Shown: positions 26,837-34,988, numbered from the stretch's first letter. The stretch: DNA of 64,000 nt from Geothrix oryzae (GCF_030295385.1 NZ_AP027079.1:1054001-1118000), one strand, 5' to 3'. Numbers and translations: made by a program. The notes: a model not told the origin generated them from the sequence alone.

Positions 26837-27037
26837 TCAGGCCGCGGCGATGCGACGGCTGCGGTGCATCACTTCGGCTTCGAGTTCGGCTTCGAGGGCC
26901 TGGACCTGGCGGAGCACGGCCAGACCGCGCGGCGAGCTGCTCATCTGGTGCTCAAGCTGGTTGAAGACTTCGTGCAGCCGCTCGGCGGTGGTCCAGAAGG
27001 CTGGGTTGTGCTGTCGGGCGGCAGTGTCCATGTGCAT
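26837..27037 (-). CDS. small helical protein of unknown function
   Basis: 66 aa, beginning MHMDTAARQHNPAF, with an ATG at 27037 preceded by GGAG at 6 nt. The rest is almost entirely helical with heptad-like hydrophobics (TTAERLHEVFNQLEHQM, LAVLRQVQALEAELEAEV) and a basic end (HRSRRIAAA), suggesting a small dimeric coiled coil. I recognise no family. Support for it being real: good ribosome site, terminator after its stop, and a dense set of palindromes in front. It is downstream of ruvC in the same direction but separated from it by the 166-bp control region. Confidence 0.6.
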   Translation of the reverse strand: MHMDTAARQHNPAFWTTAERLHEVFNQLEHQMSSSPRGLAVLRQVQALEAELEAEVMHRSRRIAAA

Positions 27038-27093
27038 GGCGGCTCCGTGTGCTTCCTGGACATCATGATCGTCATTGCGGATGACTTAGGCTA

Positions 27094-27184
27094 GTGATGG
27101 ACATCACAAGAAATGTCATGAGTTACGAAGTTTTTTGTCATGAAGTGCATGACAATTTCCGAAGGCCTTGAAAAACATGACATT
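27094..27184. promoter_or_regulatory. palindrome array upstream of the small helical gene
   Basis: Four copies of TGTCATG or its complement CATGACA occur at 27114-27120, 27136-27142, 27148-27154 and 27176-27182. The inner two form a 19-bp dyad (TGTCATG-N5-CATGACA). The outer two extend to AATGTCATG and CATGACATT, giving a nested, nearly concentric arrangement around 27145-27148. Nearer the gene, GTGATGGACATCAC (27094-27107) is a perfect dyad fitting CRP as AGTGA-N6-TCACA. The region is AT-rich compared with its surroundings. I cannot name the TGTCATG-binding factor. Confidence 0.6.
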
Positions 27185-27203
27185 CAGGTCGTTATAGACC
27201 CGG

Positions 27204-27719
27204 TCAGGCCCGTCCCGGAGCTGCCGGCAGACCCCGGGTCGCCAGGAGATGACCGATGGCCACGGCGGCCGCATCCGCCGCATCGGCGGCCAGGGGCTCC
27301 TTCAAGTTCAGCAGGGTCATCACCATTTTCCCCACCTGGCTCTTGTCCGCCCAGCCGTAGCCGCTGACGGCCTTCTTCACCTGCATGGGGTTGTAGTCGC
27401 CCACGGGCAGCCCGTGCAGGGCCGCCGTGAGGAGGATCCCCCCGCGGATCTGGCCCAGCTTCAGGGCGGTGGCGGCGTTCTTCTCCACGAAGGGGGACTC
27501 CACGGCCATGAAGCCGGGGTGGTGGGCGGCGATGGCCTCCGCCAGCCGTTCATGGATGTGCAGGGCCCGTTGGTCGAAATCCGCGCCCCGAGGATTGCGG
27601 ATGACGCCGGCCTCCACCAGGGACATCCGCGAGCCGAAGCGCTCCACCACGGCCCAGCCGCAGGCCAGGGAGCCCGGATCCACGCCCAGACAGCGCACGG
27701 GCGACGGGGCGACGATCAT
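27204..27719 (-). CDS. ruvC: Holliday junction resolvase RuvC
   Basis: 171-aa endonuclease that cuts Holliday junctions in recombinational repair. CLGVDPGSLACGWAVV carries the first catalytic Asp (Asp14), AVESPFVEKNAATALKLGQIRGG the Glu, and ADAADAAAVAIGHL the C-terminal Asp pair. YNPMQVKKAVSGYGWADKSQVGKMV is the DNA-binding stretch. Length is normal. ruvA and ruvB are not in the window. The start overlaps the rnr stop as ATGA. Confidence 0.96.
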   Translation of the reverse strand: MIVAPSPVRCLGVDPGSLACGWAVVERFGSRMSLVEAGVIRNPRGADFDQRALHIHERLAEAIAAHHPGFMAVESPFVEKNAATALKLGQIRGGILLTAALHGLPVGDYNPMQVKKAVSGYGWADKSQVGKMVMTLLNLKEPLAADAADAAAVAIGHLLATRGLPAAPGRA

Positions 27720-30031
27720 CGGCCCTTCCGCTTGGCCCCGCCCCGTGCGCTCCCCCGTACGCTCCCCTTGGGTGCCTTGGGCCTGGCTTCCTTGACCTTG
27801 CCGCTGGCCACGCGGGCCTTCTTGGGTGGACGCCCCTTGGATGCGGTCTCGCGCGGCGGGCGTGTTTCCCGTGTCCGGGAGGCGCCCTTCCGGCGGGGCT
27901 GTTCCAGGTCCCCTTCGCGCAGCACGGCCGGCGCGGCCAGCGTGGGGACGAAGACGCAGCCCTTGCCGTGCGCATCCTGGGCCTTCGCTTCCGTGAGCCA
28001 GGCGCTGATGCGGCGGAGATCCTCGTCCACGGTGGTGATCTCGACCTCCACCGCATCGCCGATGGAGAGCACCACGGTGCCTCGAAGCCCCGTGGCCTTC
28101 ATCCGATGCTCATCCACCCAGAAGTTCCCGCCCAGGGCCGCCAGGGGGACGCCGGCCTCCACGAAGGGCGATTCCAGCGTGATGAACACCACCTTGGCGG
28201 AGAAACCCTGGATGCGGCCCCGGAAGCGCTGGCCGATACGGGACTTCATGAGCAGGCAGGCCTTCCACTTGTCGTTCTCGCGCTCGGCCTCGGTCGCCTT
28301 CTGTTCCGCATCGCTGGCCCCCTTGGCCAGCACGGCCAGGTGGCTGTGGAGGCTCTCGGGCAGCCGCTCGCCCCGCAGGATCTTCTTCAGCAGGCGGTGC
28401 ACGATGAGGTCGGGGTAGCGCCGGATCGGGCTGGTGAAGTGCAGGTAGTCCTGGAGCGCCAGGCCCGAGTGGCCGATGTTGTCGACGCTGTACTCGGCCT
28501 TCTTGAGGCTGCGGAGCAGCAGGTTGTTGATCATGGCCTCCAGCGGCCCGCCCCGGATCTTGTCGAGCATGGCGTTGAGGTGCTCCGGCGTGGGCACTTC
28601 CTTGGGTTTGAGGAGCCCGAAGGCGCGGGCCACTTCGGCGAAGATCTCCAGCTTCAGCGGATCGGGTTCGTCGTGGATGCGGTAGATGGAGGGAATCTTC
28701 TTGCGGGTGAAGAAGCGCGCCACCGTTTCGTTCGCCAGCAGCATGAACTCCTCGATCATGCGGTGGGCGTCATGGCGGGGATAGCGCCGGGCGTCCACGG
28801 GACGACCCTCCTCGTCGAAGATGAACTCCGCCTCTTCGGAATCCAGGTTCATGGCTCCGCGTTCCAGGCGCACCTGGGTCAGGCGCCGGGAGAGCACCAG
28901 GGCCTCGTCCAGGTGGGCGCAGAGGGCTTCGCCCAGCTCGGCCCGCTTGCGGGTCGACAGGTCGATGCAGGCCTCCTTCACCTCGTCGTAGGTGAGGCGC
29001 TTCGCGCTGCGGATGACGCTTTCCGACAGCCGTGTCTCCACGACCTCGAGGTCGGGCGAGATCGTCATCCAGGCCGTCATGGTGAGCCGGTCCACGCCTT
29101 CGCGCAGGCTGCAGAGGTCGCCGCTGAGGCGGTCCGGGATCATGGGGATGGCTTCGTCCGGGAAATAGACCGAGGTGCCGCGCAGGCGGGCCTCCTCGTC
29201 CAGCGGACCGCCCTCCGCGACATAGTGGCTCACATCGGCGATGTGCACGCCCAGCAGCCAGCCGCCGCCCTCGGATCTGGACAGGGCCTCCAGGCTGATG
29301 GCGTCGTCGAAATCCTTCGCGGTGGGCGGATCCACGGTGCAGGTCAGCACCTCGCGGAGATCCTCCCTTCCGCGGATCCACTCGGCCGGAATGCTGGTGG
29401 GGAAGGGGGCCAATTCCTTCATGACGGCATCGGGGAAGGCCGTGCGGAGGTTGAACAGGGCCGCCGTGAGGCGGTTCTCGATCTTCAGGTCGGTCTTCTT
29501 CCCGAGCCGCGCCACCACGGTGCCGCGCAGCTGCTTGGCCTCGGGGTCAGGGTCGAGCTTCACGCTGACGAGCTCGCCATCTTCGGCAAGGTCCGTCGGC
29601 GGGACGGCGATGATCTGGGAGATCCGCGGTTCGAGGGGCACCACCCTCCAGCCCCAGGGCTGCTTCTGCAGGGTTCCGGGCAGGGGGACTTCGCCGCGGC
29701 CCTTGATCTCCAGGATCCGGGCCTTGAGGCGTCCGTCCCAGCCTTCGCCGCTCACCTCGGCCACCACGCGGTCTCCGTGGATGGCGCCGTGGGCATCCCG
29801 CCAGTCCACCAGCAGGTCCGTGCCCGGACCCTTGGGCATGCCGGGGATCCTCAGGAATCCGCCGGTGCCCTCGGGATGGCCGATGAAGGCGGCTTCGAAG
29901 CTTTCGTACGGCCGGAGCGCCGGGCCCTGGGGCCGTGAAGCCTGGGACCTGGGCGTTCCAGGGGACTCCCGTCGGTCAGGAGTGCGCGACGGGGCGCGGA
30001 CGGGGATGCGGGGGGCGGAACGGCGGGCCAT
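27716..30031 (-). CDS. rnr: ribonuclease R
   Basis: 3'-5' exoribonuclease of 771 aa that degrades structured RNA. Order: basic unstructured N-terminus (about 1-45), cold-shock-like domains, the RNB catalytic domain beginning DPPTAKDFDDAISLE near residues 260-274 (metal-binding Asp cluster), EFMLLANETVARFF, HFTSPIRRYPDLIVHRLL, an S1 domain, and a Lys/Arg-rich tail of about 50 residues as in E. coli RNase R. It is translationally coupled to ruvC, an unusual partner. Start ATG at 30031. Confidence 0.96.
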   Translation of the reverse strand: MARRSAPRIPVRAPSRTPDRRESPGTPRSQASRPQGPALRPYESFEAAFIGHPEGTGGFLRIPGMPKGPGTDLLVDWRDAHGAIHGDRVVAEVSGEGWDGRLKARILEIKGRGEVPLPGTLQKQPWGWRVVPLEPRISQIIAVPPTDLAEDGELVSVKLDPDPEAKQLRGTVVARLGKKTDLKIENRLTAALFNLRTAFPDAVMKELAPFPTSIPAEWIRGREDLREVLTCTVDPPTAKDFDDAISLEALSRSEGGGWLLGVHIADVSHYVAEGGPLDEEARLRGTSVYFPDEAIPMIPDRLSGDLCSLREGVDRLTMTAWMTISPDLEVVETRLSESVIRSAKRLTYDEVKEACIDLSTRKRAELGEALCAHLDEALVLSRRLTQVRLERGAMNLDSEEAEFIFDEEGRPVDARRYPRHDAHRMIEEFMLLANETVARFFTRKKIPSIYRIHDEPDPLKLEIFAEVARAFGLLKPKEVPTPEHLNAMLDKIRGGPLEAMINNLLLRSLKKAEYSVDNIGHSGLALQDYLHFTSPIRRYPDLIVHRLLKKILRGERLPESLHSHLAVLAKGASDAEQKATEAERENDKWKACLLMKSRIGQRFRGRIQGFSAKVVFITLESPFVEAGVPLAALGGNFWVDEHRMKATGLRGTVVLSIGDAVEVEITTVDEDLRRISAWLTEAKAQDAHGKGCVFVPTLAAPAVLREGDLEQPRRKGASRTRETRPPRETASKGRPPKKARVASGKVKEARPKAPKGSVRGSARGGAKRKGR

Positions 30032-30057
30032 GCCTCAGGGTACAGCCCCGGAAGGGA

Positions 30058-30936
30058 TCAGCCCTTCTTTCCCTTCTTGGTGGCCTTGGGCGCGGCGGCC
30101 GCGGCCCTGCCGTTCAGGATGTCCAGCTGGTGCTGGACCTTCTTGCTCTCGGGATCCAGGGTCGCGAGACGGTACAGGAAACGCGCCTTGCCGGCCTTGT
30201 CGCCCTGGGCCTCGAGGTAGGCGGGGCTGGACACGACGGCCTCGACCCACTTCGTCTTGTCGCCTTTGCCGCCCTTGTATTCGTTGATCTGGTCCTGCTC
30301 GCCCTGGAGCTTCTTCTCCATGATGGTGACCAGGGGATCGAAGGCTTCGGATTCGCGCTTGGTGACATCCAGGTAGGTCTGGAAGAACTTCACCCACTTG
30401 GCGCTGTCGCCGACTTCCTTCTCCACGCCGAGGGCCAGGTCCAGCTCCTGGCGCTGGCCCGGATCGAGGGTGGTCATGGCCTTCAGTTCCTTGATGCGAT
30501 CGGCGTTCTCCTCAAGCACCTGCTTGGCGCGGACGCCGGAGGCGGTGTAGTAGGTCACGGTCTGGGTGAAGGGTTCCTTCACGGCCGCGTAGCTCTCGAG
30601 GCTCAGGGCCTTGGCCGCCTTCGCGTACTCCAGGGCCTTCTCCCAGGCACCGGCCGCGTCCGCGGTCTCCAGCGCCATGCGGTAGGCCTGACCCAGGTCC
30701 ATGTAGGTGGCACAGCTCTGCACCATGGTCTGGTTGTTGGTCTTGTCGAAGACGGGCTTCTCGGCGGGAAGCAGGGCCTCGGCCCGCTTCTGGGCCTCGG
30801 GGAACTTCAGCTCGGCCAGGAGCTTGTCCACGGCGGGCCGCTCGGCCTTCACGCGGTCTCCCAGGGAAGGGGCCGGCGCCTGGGCCACCAGGGCCGCAGG
30901 AACGAGAAGGGTGGGGATAAGAGCGAATCTGCGCAT
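30058..30936 (-). CDS. exported helical (TPR-like) protein of unknown function
   Basis: 292 aa from the ATG at 30936, which begins a signal peptide (MRRFALIPTLLVPAALVAQA); the open frame further upstream is not protein-like. The mature protein is helical with TPR-like spacing (ATYMDLGQAYRMALETADAAGAWEKALEYAKAA, then YLEAQGDKAGKARFLYRLATLDPESKKVQHQLDIL) and a lysine-rich C-terminus (KATKKGKKG). I recognise no family. It is 26 bp upstream of rnr in the same direction. Probably periplasmic. Confidence 0.7.
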   Translation of the reverse strand: MRRFALIPTLLVPAALVAQAPAPSLGDRVKAERPAVDKLLAELKFPEAQKRAEALLPAEKPVFDKTNNQTMVQSCATYMDLGQAYRMALETADAAGAWEKALEYAKAAKALSLESYAAVKEPFTQTVTYYTASGVRAKQVLEENADRIKELKAMTTLDPGQRQELDLALGVEKEVGDSAKWVKFFQTYLDVTKRESEAFDPLVTIMEKKLQGEQDQINEYKGGKGDKTKWVEAVVSSPAYLEAQGDKAGKARFLYRLATLDPESKKVQHQLDILNGRAAAAAPKATKKGKKG

Positions 30937-31054
30937 CAGCTGAACCTGAGATGAGAAGGGGGGCGACCCCAGGGGGAAACCGCCATTGTCCCGGGATCGC
31001 CGGGCGTTGCCTAGCCCCGCGTTCCGTCCCCGCCAAAGCCCGCGATAACCGTTG

Positions 31055-31143
31055 TCACCCCAGGGCTTCGGACATGCCTCGGATCTCGGCCTTGATGCGG
31101 TCCATTTCCTCGCGGTCGATCCTTCGCGCGGGGACGCTGCCCC
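31055..31143 (-). pseudogene. duplicated 3' end of the neighbouring acyltransferase gene
   Basis: 89 bp that match 31233-31321, the last 29 codons and stop of the acyltransferase, with only 3 mismatches. It still reads (G)SVPARRIDREEMDR... to the same stop, but nothing upstream continues the gene, so it is a remnant or a partial duplication 178 bp away. The rest of the 296-bp gap (30937-31232) shows no gene. Confidence 0.75.
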
Positions 31144-31232
31144 GCGAACCCCGCCGGGTGGCAGAGCAGGCTCCGGGGGAGCCTGCGGAGCCGGGACCCG
31201 GCGAGGGTGAGCATCAGAGACCGTAGGCGGCG

Positions 31233-32054
31233 TCACCCCAGGGCTTCAGACATGCCTCGGATCTCGGCCTTGATACGGTCCATTTCCTCGCGGTCGATCC
31301 TTCGCGCGGGGACGCCGCCCCAGGTCTCCCCGGCCCCGACCCGGCTGCCCGGCAGCACCACGCTCTCCGGGAGGATCGTGGCGTCGTCTCCGATGATCAC
31401 ATCCCCCATGACGCAGCAGGCGAGGCCCAAGGTGGCCCGATGGCCCACCACCACGGGGGCGATGACGAGATTCCCGCCGCCCCCGTAGTGGGCGAAGATG
31501 CGCACGCTGCCGCCGAGGGCCGCGTCGTCGCCCACGGTGATGAGCTGGGGATCGCTGATGTACTCGGTGTTGATGAAGGCATGGCGGCCGATCTTCATGC
31601 CCATGGCCTTGAGGAACCAGACACCGAAGGGCGTGAGGGTGACGAAGGGCAGGAAGGTGAAGCGCACGAGGTAGAAGAGCCCGTTGTGGAGGAACCAGGG
31701 CAGGGCATGCAGGGTGTAGTAGCCGCCTTTGAAGGGCTTCACCCGGGTGGGTAGCGCCCAGTTATAGAAGGGGATCACCACCAGCAGGGCGAGGCCGAAC
31801 AAGAAGAAGCAGAGGGCCAGGGCGAACCCGGACAGGATCCAGGGCAGGGGCCCCGGGAGCCCCGCCGACCAGCGGTGGAAGAAGGGCCAGATCCACAGGG
31901 CCGGGGCCAGGGCCAAGCCCAGCGCGGTGGATGCCAGGGTGTACATCAGTAGGACCGCCAGCCCATAGGCGATGCGGGAGAACCTGCGCAACAGGCGATC
32001 AAGCCAATTCGTGGGCGGGGGGTTCTTGGATTGGTCCTTGGCGAAGGGCTTCAC
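31233..32054 (-). CDS. membrane-attached hexapeptide-repeat acyltransferase
   Basis: 273 aa. Two or three hydrophobic segments (IAYGLAVLLMYTLASTALGLALAPALWIW; ILSGFALALCFFLFGLALLVVIPFY) come first, then a left-handed parallel beta-helix domain near 160-255 (KIGRHAFINTEYISDPQLITVGDDAALGG; VVGHRATLGLACCVMGDVIIGDDATILPESVVLPGSRVGAG; GVPARRI). Such proteins transfer acetyl or acyl groups to sugars or lipids; the acceptor is unknown. The start is the GTG at 32054, with AGGAGG six bases before it (32061-32066). Longer ORFs that reach 32135 read through tandem repeats and are rejected. The last 89 bp are duplicated downstream. Confidence 0.82.
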   Translation of the reverse strand: MKPFAKDQSKNPPPTNWLDRLLRRFSRIAYGLAVLLMYTLASTALGLALAPALWIWPFFHRWSAGLPGPLPWILSGFALALCFFLFGLALLVVIPFYNWALPTRVKPFKGGYYTLHALPWFLHNGLFYLVRFTFLPFVTLTPFGVWFLKAMGMKIGRHAFINTEYISDPQLITVGDDAALGGSVRIFAHYGGGGNLVIAPVVVGHRATLGLACCVMGDVIIGDDATILPESVVLPGSRVGAGETWGGVPARRIDREEMDRIKAEIRGMSEALG

Positions 32055-32300
32055 GCGGCGCCTCCTGTGCCGCGCCCTACGGGCTTCGGCTTCGCCAAAG
32101 TGGCCCTCCGCTCCTGCTGTGGCCTCACGCGGCACCTCCTGTGCCGCGCCCTACGGGCTTCGGCTTCGCCAAAGTGGCCCTCCGCTCCTGCTGCGCCAAA
32201 GTGGCCCTCCGCTCCTGCTGCGGCCTCACGCGGCACCCCCTGTGCCGCGCCCTGCGGGCTTCGGCTCCGCCAAAGTGGCACTTCGCTCCTGCTTCATGCT
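32051..32300. repeat. tandem 74-bp repeat carrying a ribosome-binding site and start codon
   Basis: Units begin TCACGCGGC at 32051, 32125 and 32226. Unit two contains an internal partial duplication (GCGCCAAAGTGGCCCTCCGCTCC repeated near 32193-32220), which lengthens its period to 101 bp. Read on the minus strand each unit contains GTG preceded by AGGAGG (AGGGGG in unit three) at 6 nt, inside a short inverted repeat GCGGCAC/GTGCCGC. Only the first unit leads into a long ORF, the acyltransferase. The others lie between it and the divergent GT9 gene. Confidence 0.8.
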
Positions 32301-32333
32301 CATGCCTCCAGCGTAACGAAATAGGATGGAGGG

Positions 32334-33335
32334 ATGGATCTGGTTCTGCTCCGCCTCTCCGCCCTCGGCGACATCCTCCGCGTCCTGCCCGCCTGGGCGA
32401 ACCTGCGCGAAGCCTTTCCGGAGGCTCGGCTCAGGGCCGTGGTGGAGGATCGCCATGCCTTCCTCCTGGAGCCCCTGCCCTGGCTGGAGCCTGTGCTGGT
32501 GCGGCGGAAGCGGCTGTCGAACCCGCTGGTGGCCCTGGCGGAACTGAAGCGGGTGGCGGGTCTCATCGGAGACGCCGAGGTCAGCCTGGATTTCCACGGC
32601 ATCCTCAAGGCGGCGCTGATCCCGAGGCTCGCCGCCGTGCCTGAGCGCTGGGGCGACGGGGTCACCAAGGAGTTCGCGGGTTCCCTCCAGACCCGCCCGT
32701 TGGCCTTCCGGCACCAGACCCGCTACGACCAGGCGCTGGGGTTGGCGGAGGCCTTCGGCCGGAGCCGGGGCATCCCGGGCCTTGGGCGCTTCCGGCCGGT
32801 CCTGGAGCGGGTGGAACTGCCGGATCCCGGGGCCATCTGGGCGCAAGCTTCAAAACCCCGCCTGGTGCTGGTGCCCGGCGCCTCCCGCCGCGGCGCCATC
32901 AAACGCTGGCCCCTGCGCCATTGGGTCACCCTGGCCCGCCTGCTGAAGGACCGCTGCGACCTGCGCTGGTCGCTGGGGCCCGAGGAGGAGGAACTGCGCG
33001 ACTGGCTACCGGAGGCCACGGGCGTGCCCGCCCTGCCGCGCCTGGGGTTCTGGCAGCTGGCGTCGGCATTGCGCCAGGCGGATCAGGTGGTGGCGCCTGA
33101 CACCGGGCTGCTGCACCTGGCGGTGGTGCTCGGCGTCCCGGCCCTGGGCCTCTACGGCTCCAGCGATCCGGTGGTGGCGGGGTTGCCGGCGGGCGCGGGG
33201 CAGATCCTCCGCACGGGCATCAGCTGCTCGCCCTGCCGCGAACGGGCCTGCCAGCGGCGGCAATGCCTGGAGGAACTGTCGCCGGACCAGGTGGCCGCGG
33301 CGATCGTGCCCAGCCCCAGGCCGCACTGCGATTGA
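32334..33335 (+). CDS. glycosyltransferase family 9 (heptosyltransferase-like)
   Basis: 333-aa cytoplasmic GT-B enzyme. MDLVLLRLSALGDILRVLPAW matches the heptosyltransferase start (ILxxRxxxxGDxxxxxP), and APDTGLLHLAVVLGVPALGLYGSSDP is the C-terminal nucleotide-sugar motif (DTGxxHLAAxxxxPxxxLYG). The Cys-rich end (SCSPCRERACQRRQCLEEL) is common in GT9 proteins. It probably adds a heptose to the lipopolysaccharide core; donor and acceptor are inferred. GGAGG precedes the ATG. A divergent acyltransferase could act on the same envelope sugar. Confidence 0.9.
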   Translation: MDLVLLRLSALGDILRVLPAWANLREAFPEARLRAVVEDRHAFLLEPLPWLEPVLVRRKRLSNPLVALAELKRVAGLIGDAEVSLDFHGILKAALIPRLAAVPERWGDGVTKEFAGSLQTRPLAFRHQTRYDQALGLAEAFGRSRGIPGLGRFRPVLERVELPDPGAIWAQASKPRLVLVPGASRRGAIKRWPLRHWVTLARLLKDRCDLRWSLGPEEEELRDWLPEATGVPALPRLGFWQLASALRQADQVVAPDTGLLHLAVVLGVPALGLYGSSDPVVAGLPAGAGQILRTGISCSPCRERACQRRQCLEELSPDQVAAAIVPSPRPHCD

Positions 33336-33341
33336 GCATCC

Positions 33342-33698
33342 CTACTTCATATTGAATTTGAACTTGCCCTCATGGCATTCGAGACACTTCACCACGGGGG
33401 GCACATGCTGCCGGTGGCACTCGGTGCAGGCGATCTCACCCTCGTGGGAATCGTGGGGATTGGGCTTGGCATCCTTCGTCAGGGCCTTCATGGCCGGATA
33501 GTCCCCGTGGCAGGCCATGCATGACTCTGAGGCCACGGCCTTCTTGGTGGGCTTCTCCTCCTTGTGGCAGTCGAAGCAGTGGACGCCCGCCTTGGTATGG
33601 AGGGGCGTGAGCTTGTGCGTCTTGACCTCCTGGGCCAGCGTGGCCGAGGCCCAGAGGCATCCGAGGAGGAGGGTGGCGAAGAGGCGGGTGCGCGTCAT
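33342..33698 (-). CDS. periplasmic tetraheme cytochrome c (FccA N-domain-like)
   Basis: 118 aa from the ATG at 33698. Signal peptide about 1-22 (ending SATLAQ). Four CXXCH motifs: CFDCH (41-45), CMACH (60-64), CTECH (91-95), CLECH (105-109). Spacing and surrounding residues (CxxCHGDYPAM, PHDSHEGEIACTECHRQH) match the tetraheme domain of flavocytochrome c3 fumarate reductases and the small tetraheme cytochrome, but no flavin domain follows. It likely carries electrons in the periplasm between a quinol dehydrogenase and terminal reductases or extracellular routes. Convergent with the GT9 gene, 6 bp away. Confidence 0.92.
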   Translation of the reverse strand: MTRTRLFATLLLGCLWASATLAQEVKTHKLTPLHTKAGVHCFDCHKEEKPTKKAVASESCMACHGDYPAMKALTKDAKPNPHDSHEGEIACTECHRQHVPPVVKCLECHEGKFKFNMK

Positions 33699-33816
33699 GG
33701 CAGATCCCTTGGGGTCGCTGGATGCGAGAGCCATTCGAAAAGGGGATCCCATCATCCGAGGGATCGCTTTTCGGGACAGCGGAGATGAAGGTGGATTGGT
33801 CTTTTCAGAGGTCCAA

Positions 33817-33830
33817 GTGATCCAGGTCAC
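33817..33830. promoter_or_regulatory. CRP/FNR-like dyad between cytochrome and PstS-like genes
   Basis: GTGATCCAGGTCAC lies in the 291-bp divergent spacer 33699-33989. It fits AGTGA-N6-TCACC, two bases off the CRP consensus, and resembles the dyads at 12224 and 27094. The spacer also has an imperfect 39-bp inverted repeat at 33736-33774 (CGAAAAG...CTTTTCG) and an AT-rich patch near 33866-33895. No gene is seen in it. Confidence 0.4.
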
Positions 33831-33989
33831 CTTTCAGCGGTGGGGGCAGGCGGCCTGGGGGTGGATAGATATTATGACCTATAGGGCATTTATGTTGCAC
33901 CCTTCTCTTCCATCTGCTCCATCGCAAGTTCAGAGGATCGGAAAGCGTGCAGGCTCCGACCATTCTCAATACCTGATCGAGGGATCCCT

Positions 33990-34988
33990 ATGGGAACGAA
34001 CCGCATCCACCTGGCATCGAACCTGATCCTAGCGGCCGGGATGTCCTGCTTCGGATTCTTGCAGGCCCAGTCGGCCCAGACCCGGGCGAAGGTGCCCACC
34101 TCCATTCCCCGCTACCAGCCGGCGGCCGCGGTGAAGGGCCCCGTTGATCTCATTGGCACGGATGCGCTTGCCGACCTTGGAGAAGAGTGGGCCGCCAGTT
34201 TCAAGAAATTCCATCCCGAATCCAACTTGATCTTCCGCCCCAAGCTCACCAAGGATGCGGCGAAGGAATTCGCCGCGGGAACCTCCCTGCTGATCATCAC
34301 GGCCCGGGAGTTCACCCCGGATGAGACCAAGGCGTTCCAGACGAAGTTCGGCTACATGCCCATGCGCATCCCGATCTGTCTGGATTCCAATATCGTGTTC
34401 GTCAACAAGAACAACCCGATCACCTCCATCAGTATGGAGCAGCTGGATGCCATCTATTCCGCCAACCGGCAGGGGGGCGCCAAGGCCCCTGCGGTGGTGT
34501 GGGGGGACCTGGGGCTCAAGGGCGAGTGGGCCAAGCTGCCCATCCATGCCTATACCCGGGAAGCGGGGACGGCCACCCGGGTCTCGATCGCCGAGAAGGT
34601 CCTGCTCAACGGTGAATTCCGCCCTGGAATCCTGGACCGCAACGATGCCTCCTCGCTGGCCGAGGCGGTGATGACCGATCAGAGCGGCATTGCCATCGCC
34701 ACCATGGCGTCCTGGTATTTCGCCAACAAGGTGCTGCCCGTGGTGCCCTACCGCGGGGAGGACGCCCGGCTTCCGACCCAGGAGAATGTGACCACGAGTC
34801 GGTATCCCATGCCCCGCCTCTATTACGCCTACCTGAATCGGGAGCCCGGCAAGCCCCTGCCGCCCGTCACCAACGAGATCATCCACTTCCTGCTCACCCA
34901 GGAAGGGCAGAATGCCGTCGCGGATACGGGCCTGCTGCCCGGCCCGCCGGAATTCATCACCATCGCCCTCCGGCGCCTCAGCCGCTAG
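33990..34988 (+). CDS. PstS-like substrate-binding protein
   Basis: 332-aa exported protein with a signal peptide ending near residue 30 (FLQAQS). GPVDLIGTDALADLGEEWAASFKKFHP resembles the start of PstS-type phosphate-binding proteins, and PICLDSNIVFVNKNNPITSISMEQLDAIYS matches their central block (family: VNxxNPxxxLTxxQLxxIFS), followed by AYTREAGTATRVSI (family: RxxxSGT) and FLLTQEGQNAVADTGLLP at the end. No ABC permease or ATPase genes are next to it, so it may be an orphan binding or sensory protein. AGGGATC precedes the ATG. Confidence 0.82.
   Translation: MGTNRIHLASNLILAAGMSCFGFLQAQSAQTRAKVPTSIPRYQPAAAVKGPVDLIGTDALADLGEEWAASFKKFHPESNLIFRPKLTKDAAKEFAAGTSLLIITAREFTPDETKAFQTKFGYMPMRIPICLDSNIVFVNKNNPITSISMEQLDAIYSANRQGGAKAPAVVWGDLGLKGEWAKLPIHAYTREAGTATRVSIAEKVLLNGEFRPGILDRNDASSLAEAVMTDQSGIAIATMASWYFANKVLPVVPYRGEDARLPTQENVTTSRYPMPRLYYAYLNREPGKPLPPVTNEIIHFLLTQEGQNAVADTGLLPGPPEFITIALRRLSR

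Noticed and set aside
30937-31236. N-terminal extension of the exported TPR-like protein to 31236
   Set aside because: It would run through the duplicated acyltransferase fragment in another frame and hide a clear signal peptide at 30936.
32055-32135. N-terminal extension of the acyltransferase
   Set aside because: The extension is encoded by the tandem repeat; AGGAGG at ideal distance marks the GTG at 32054 as the start.
32051-32300. Looked at first like a CRISPR array
   Set aside because: Units are 74-101 bp and directly abut, with no short repeats separated by unique spacers and no cas genes nearby.
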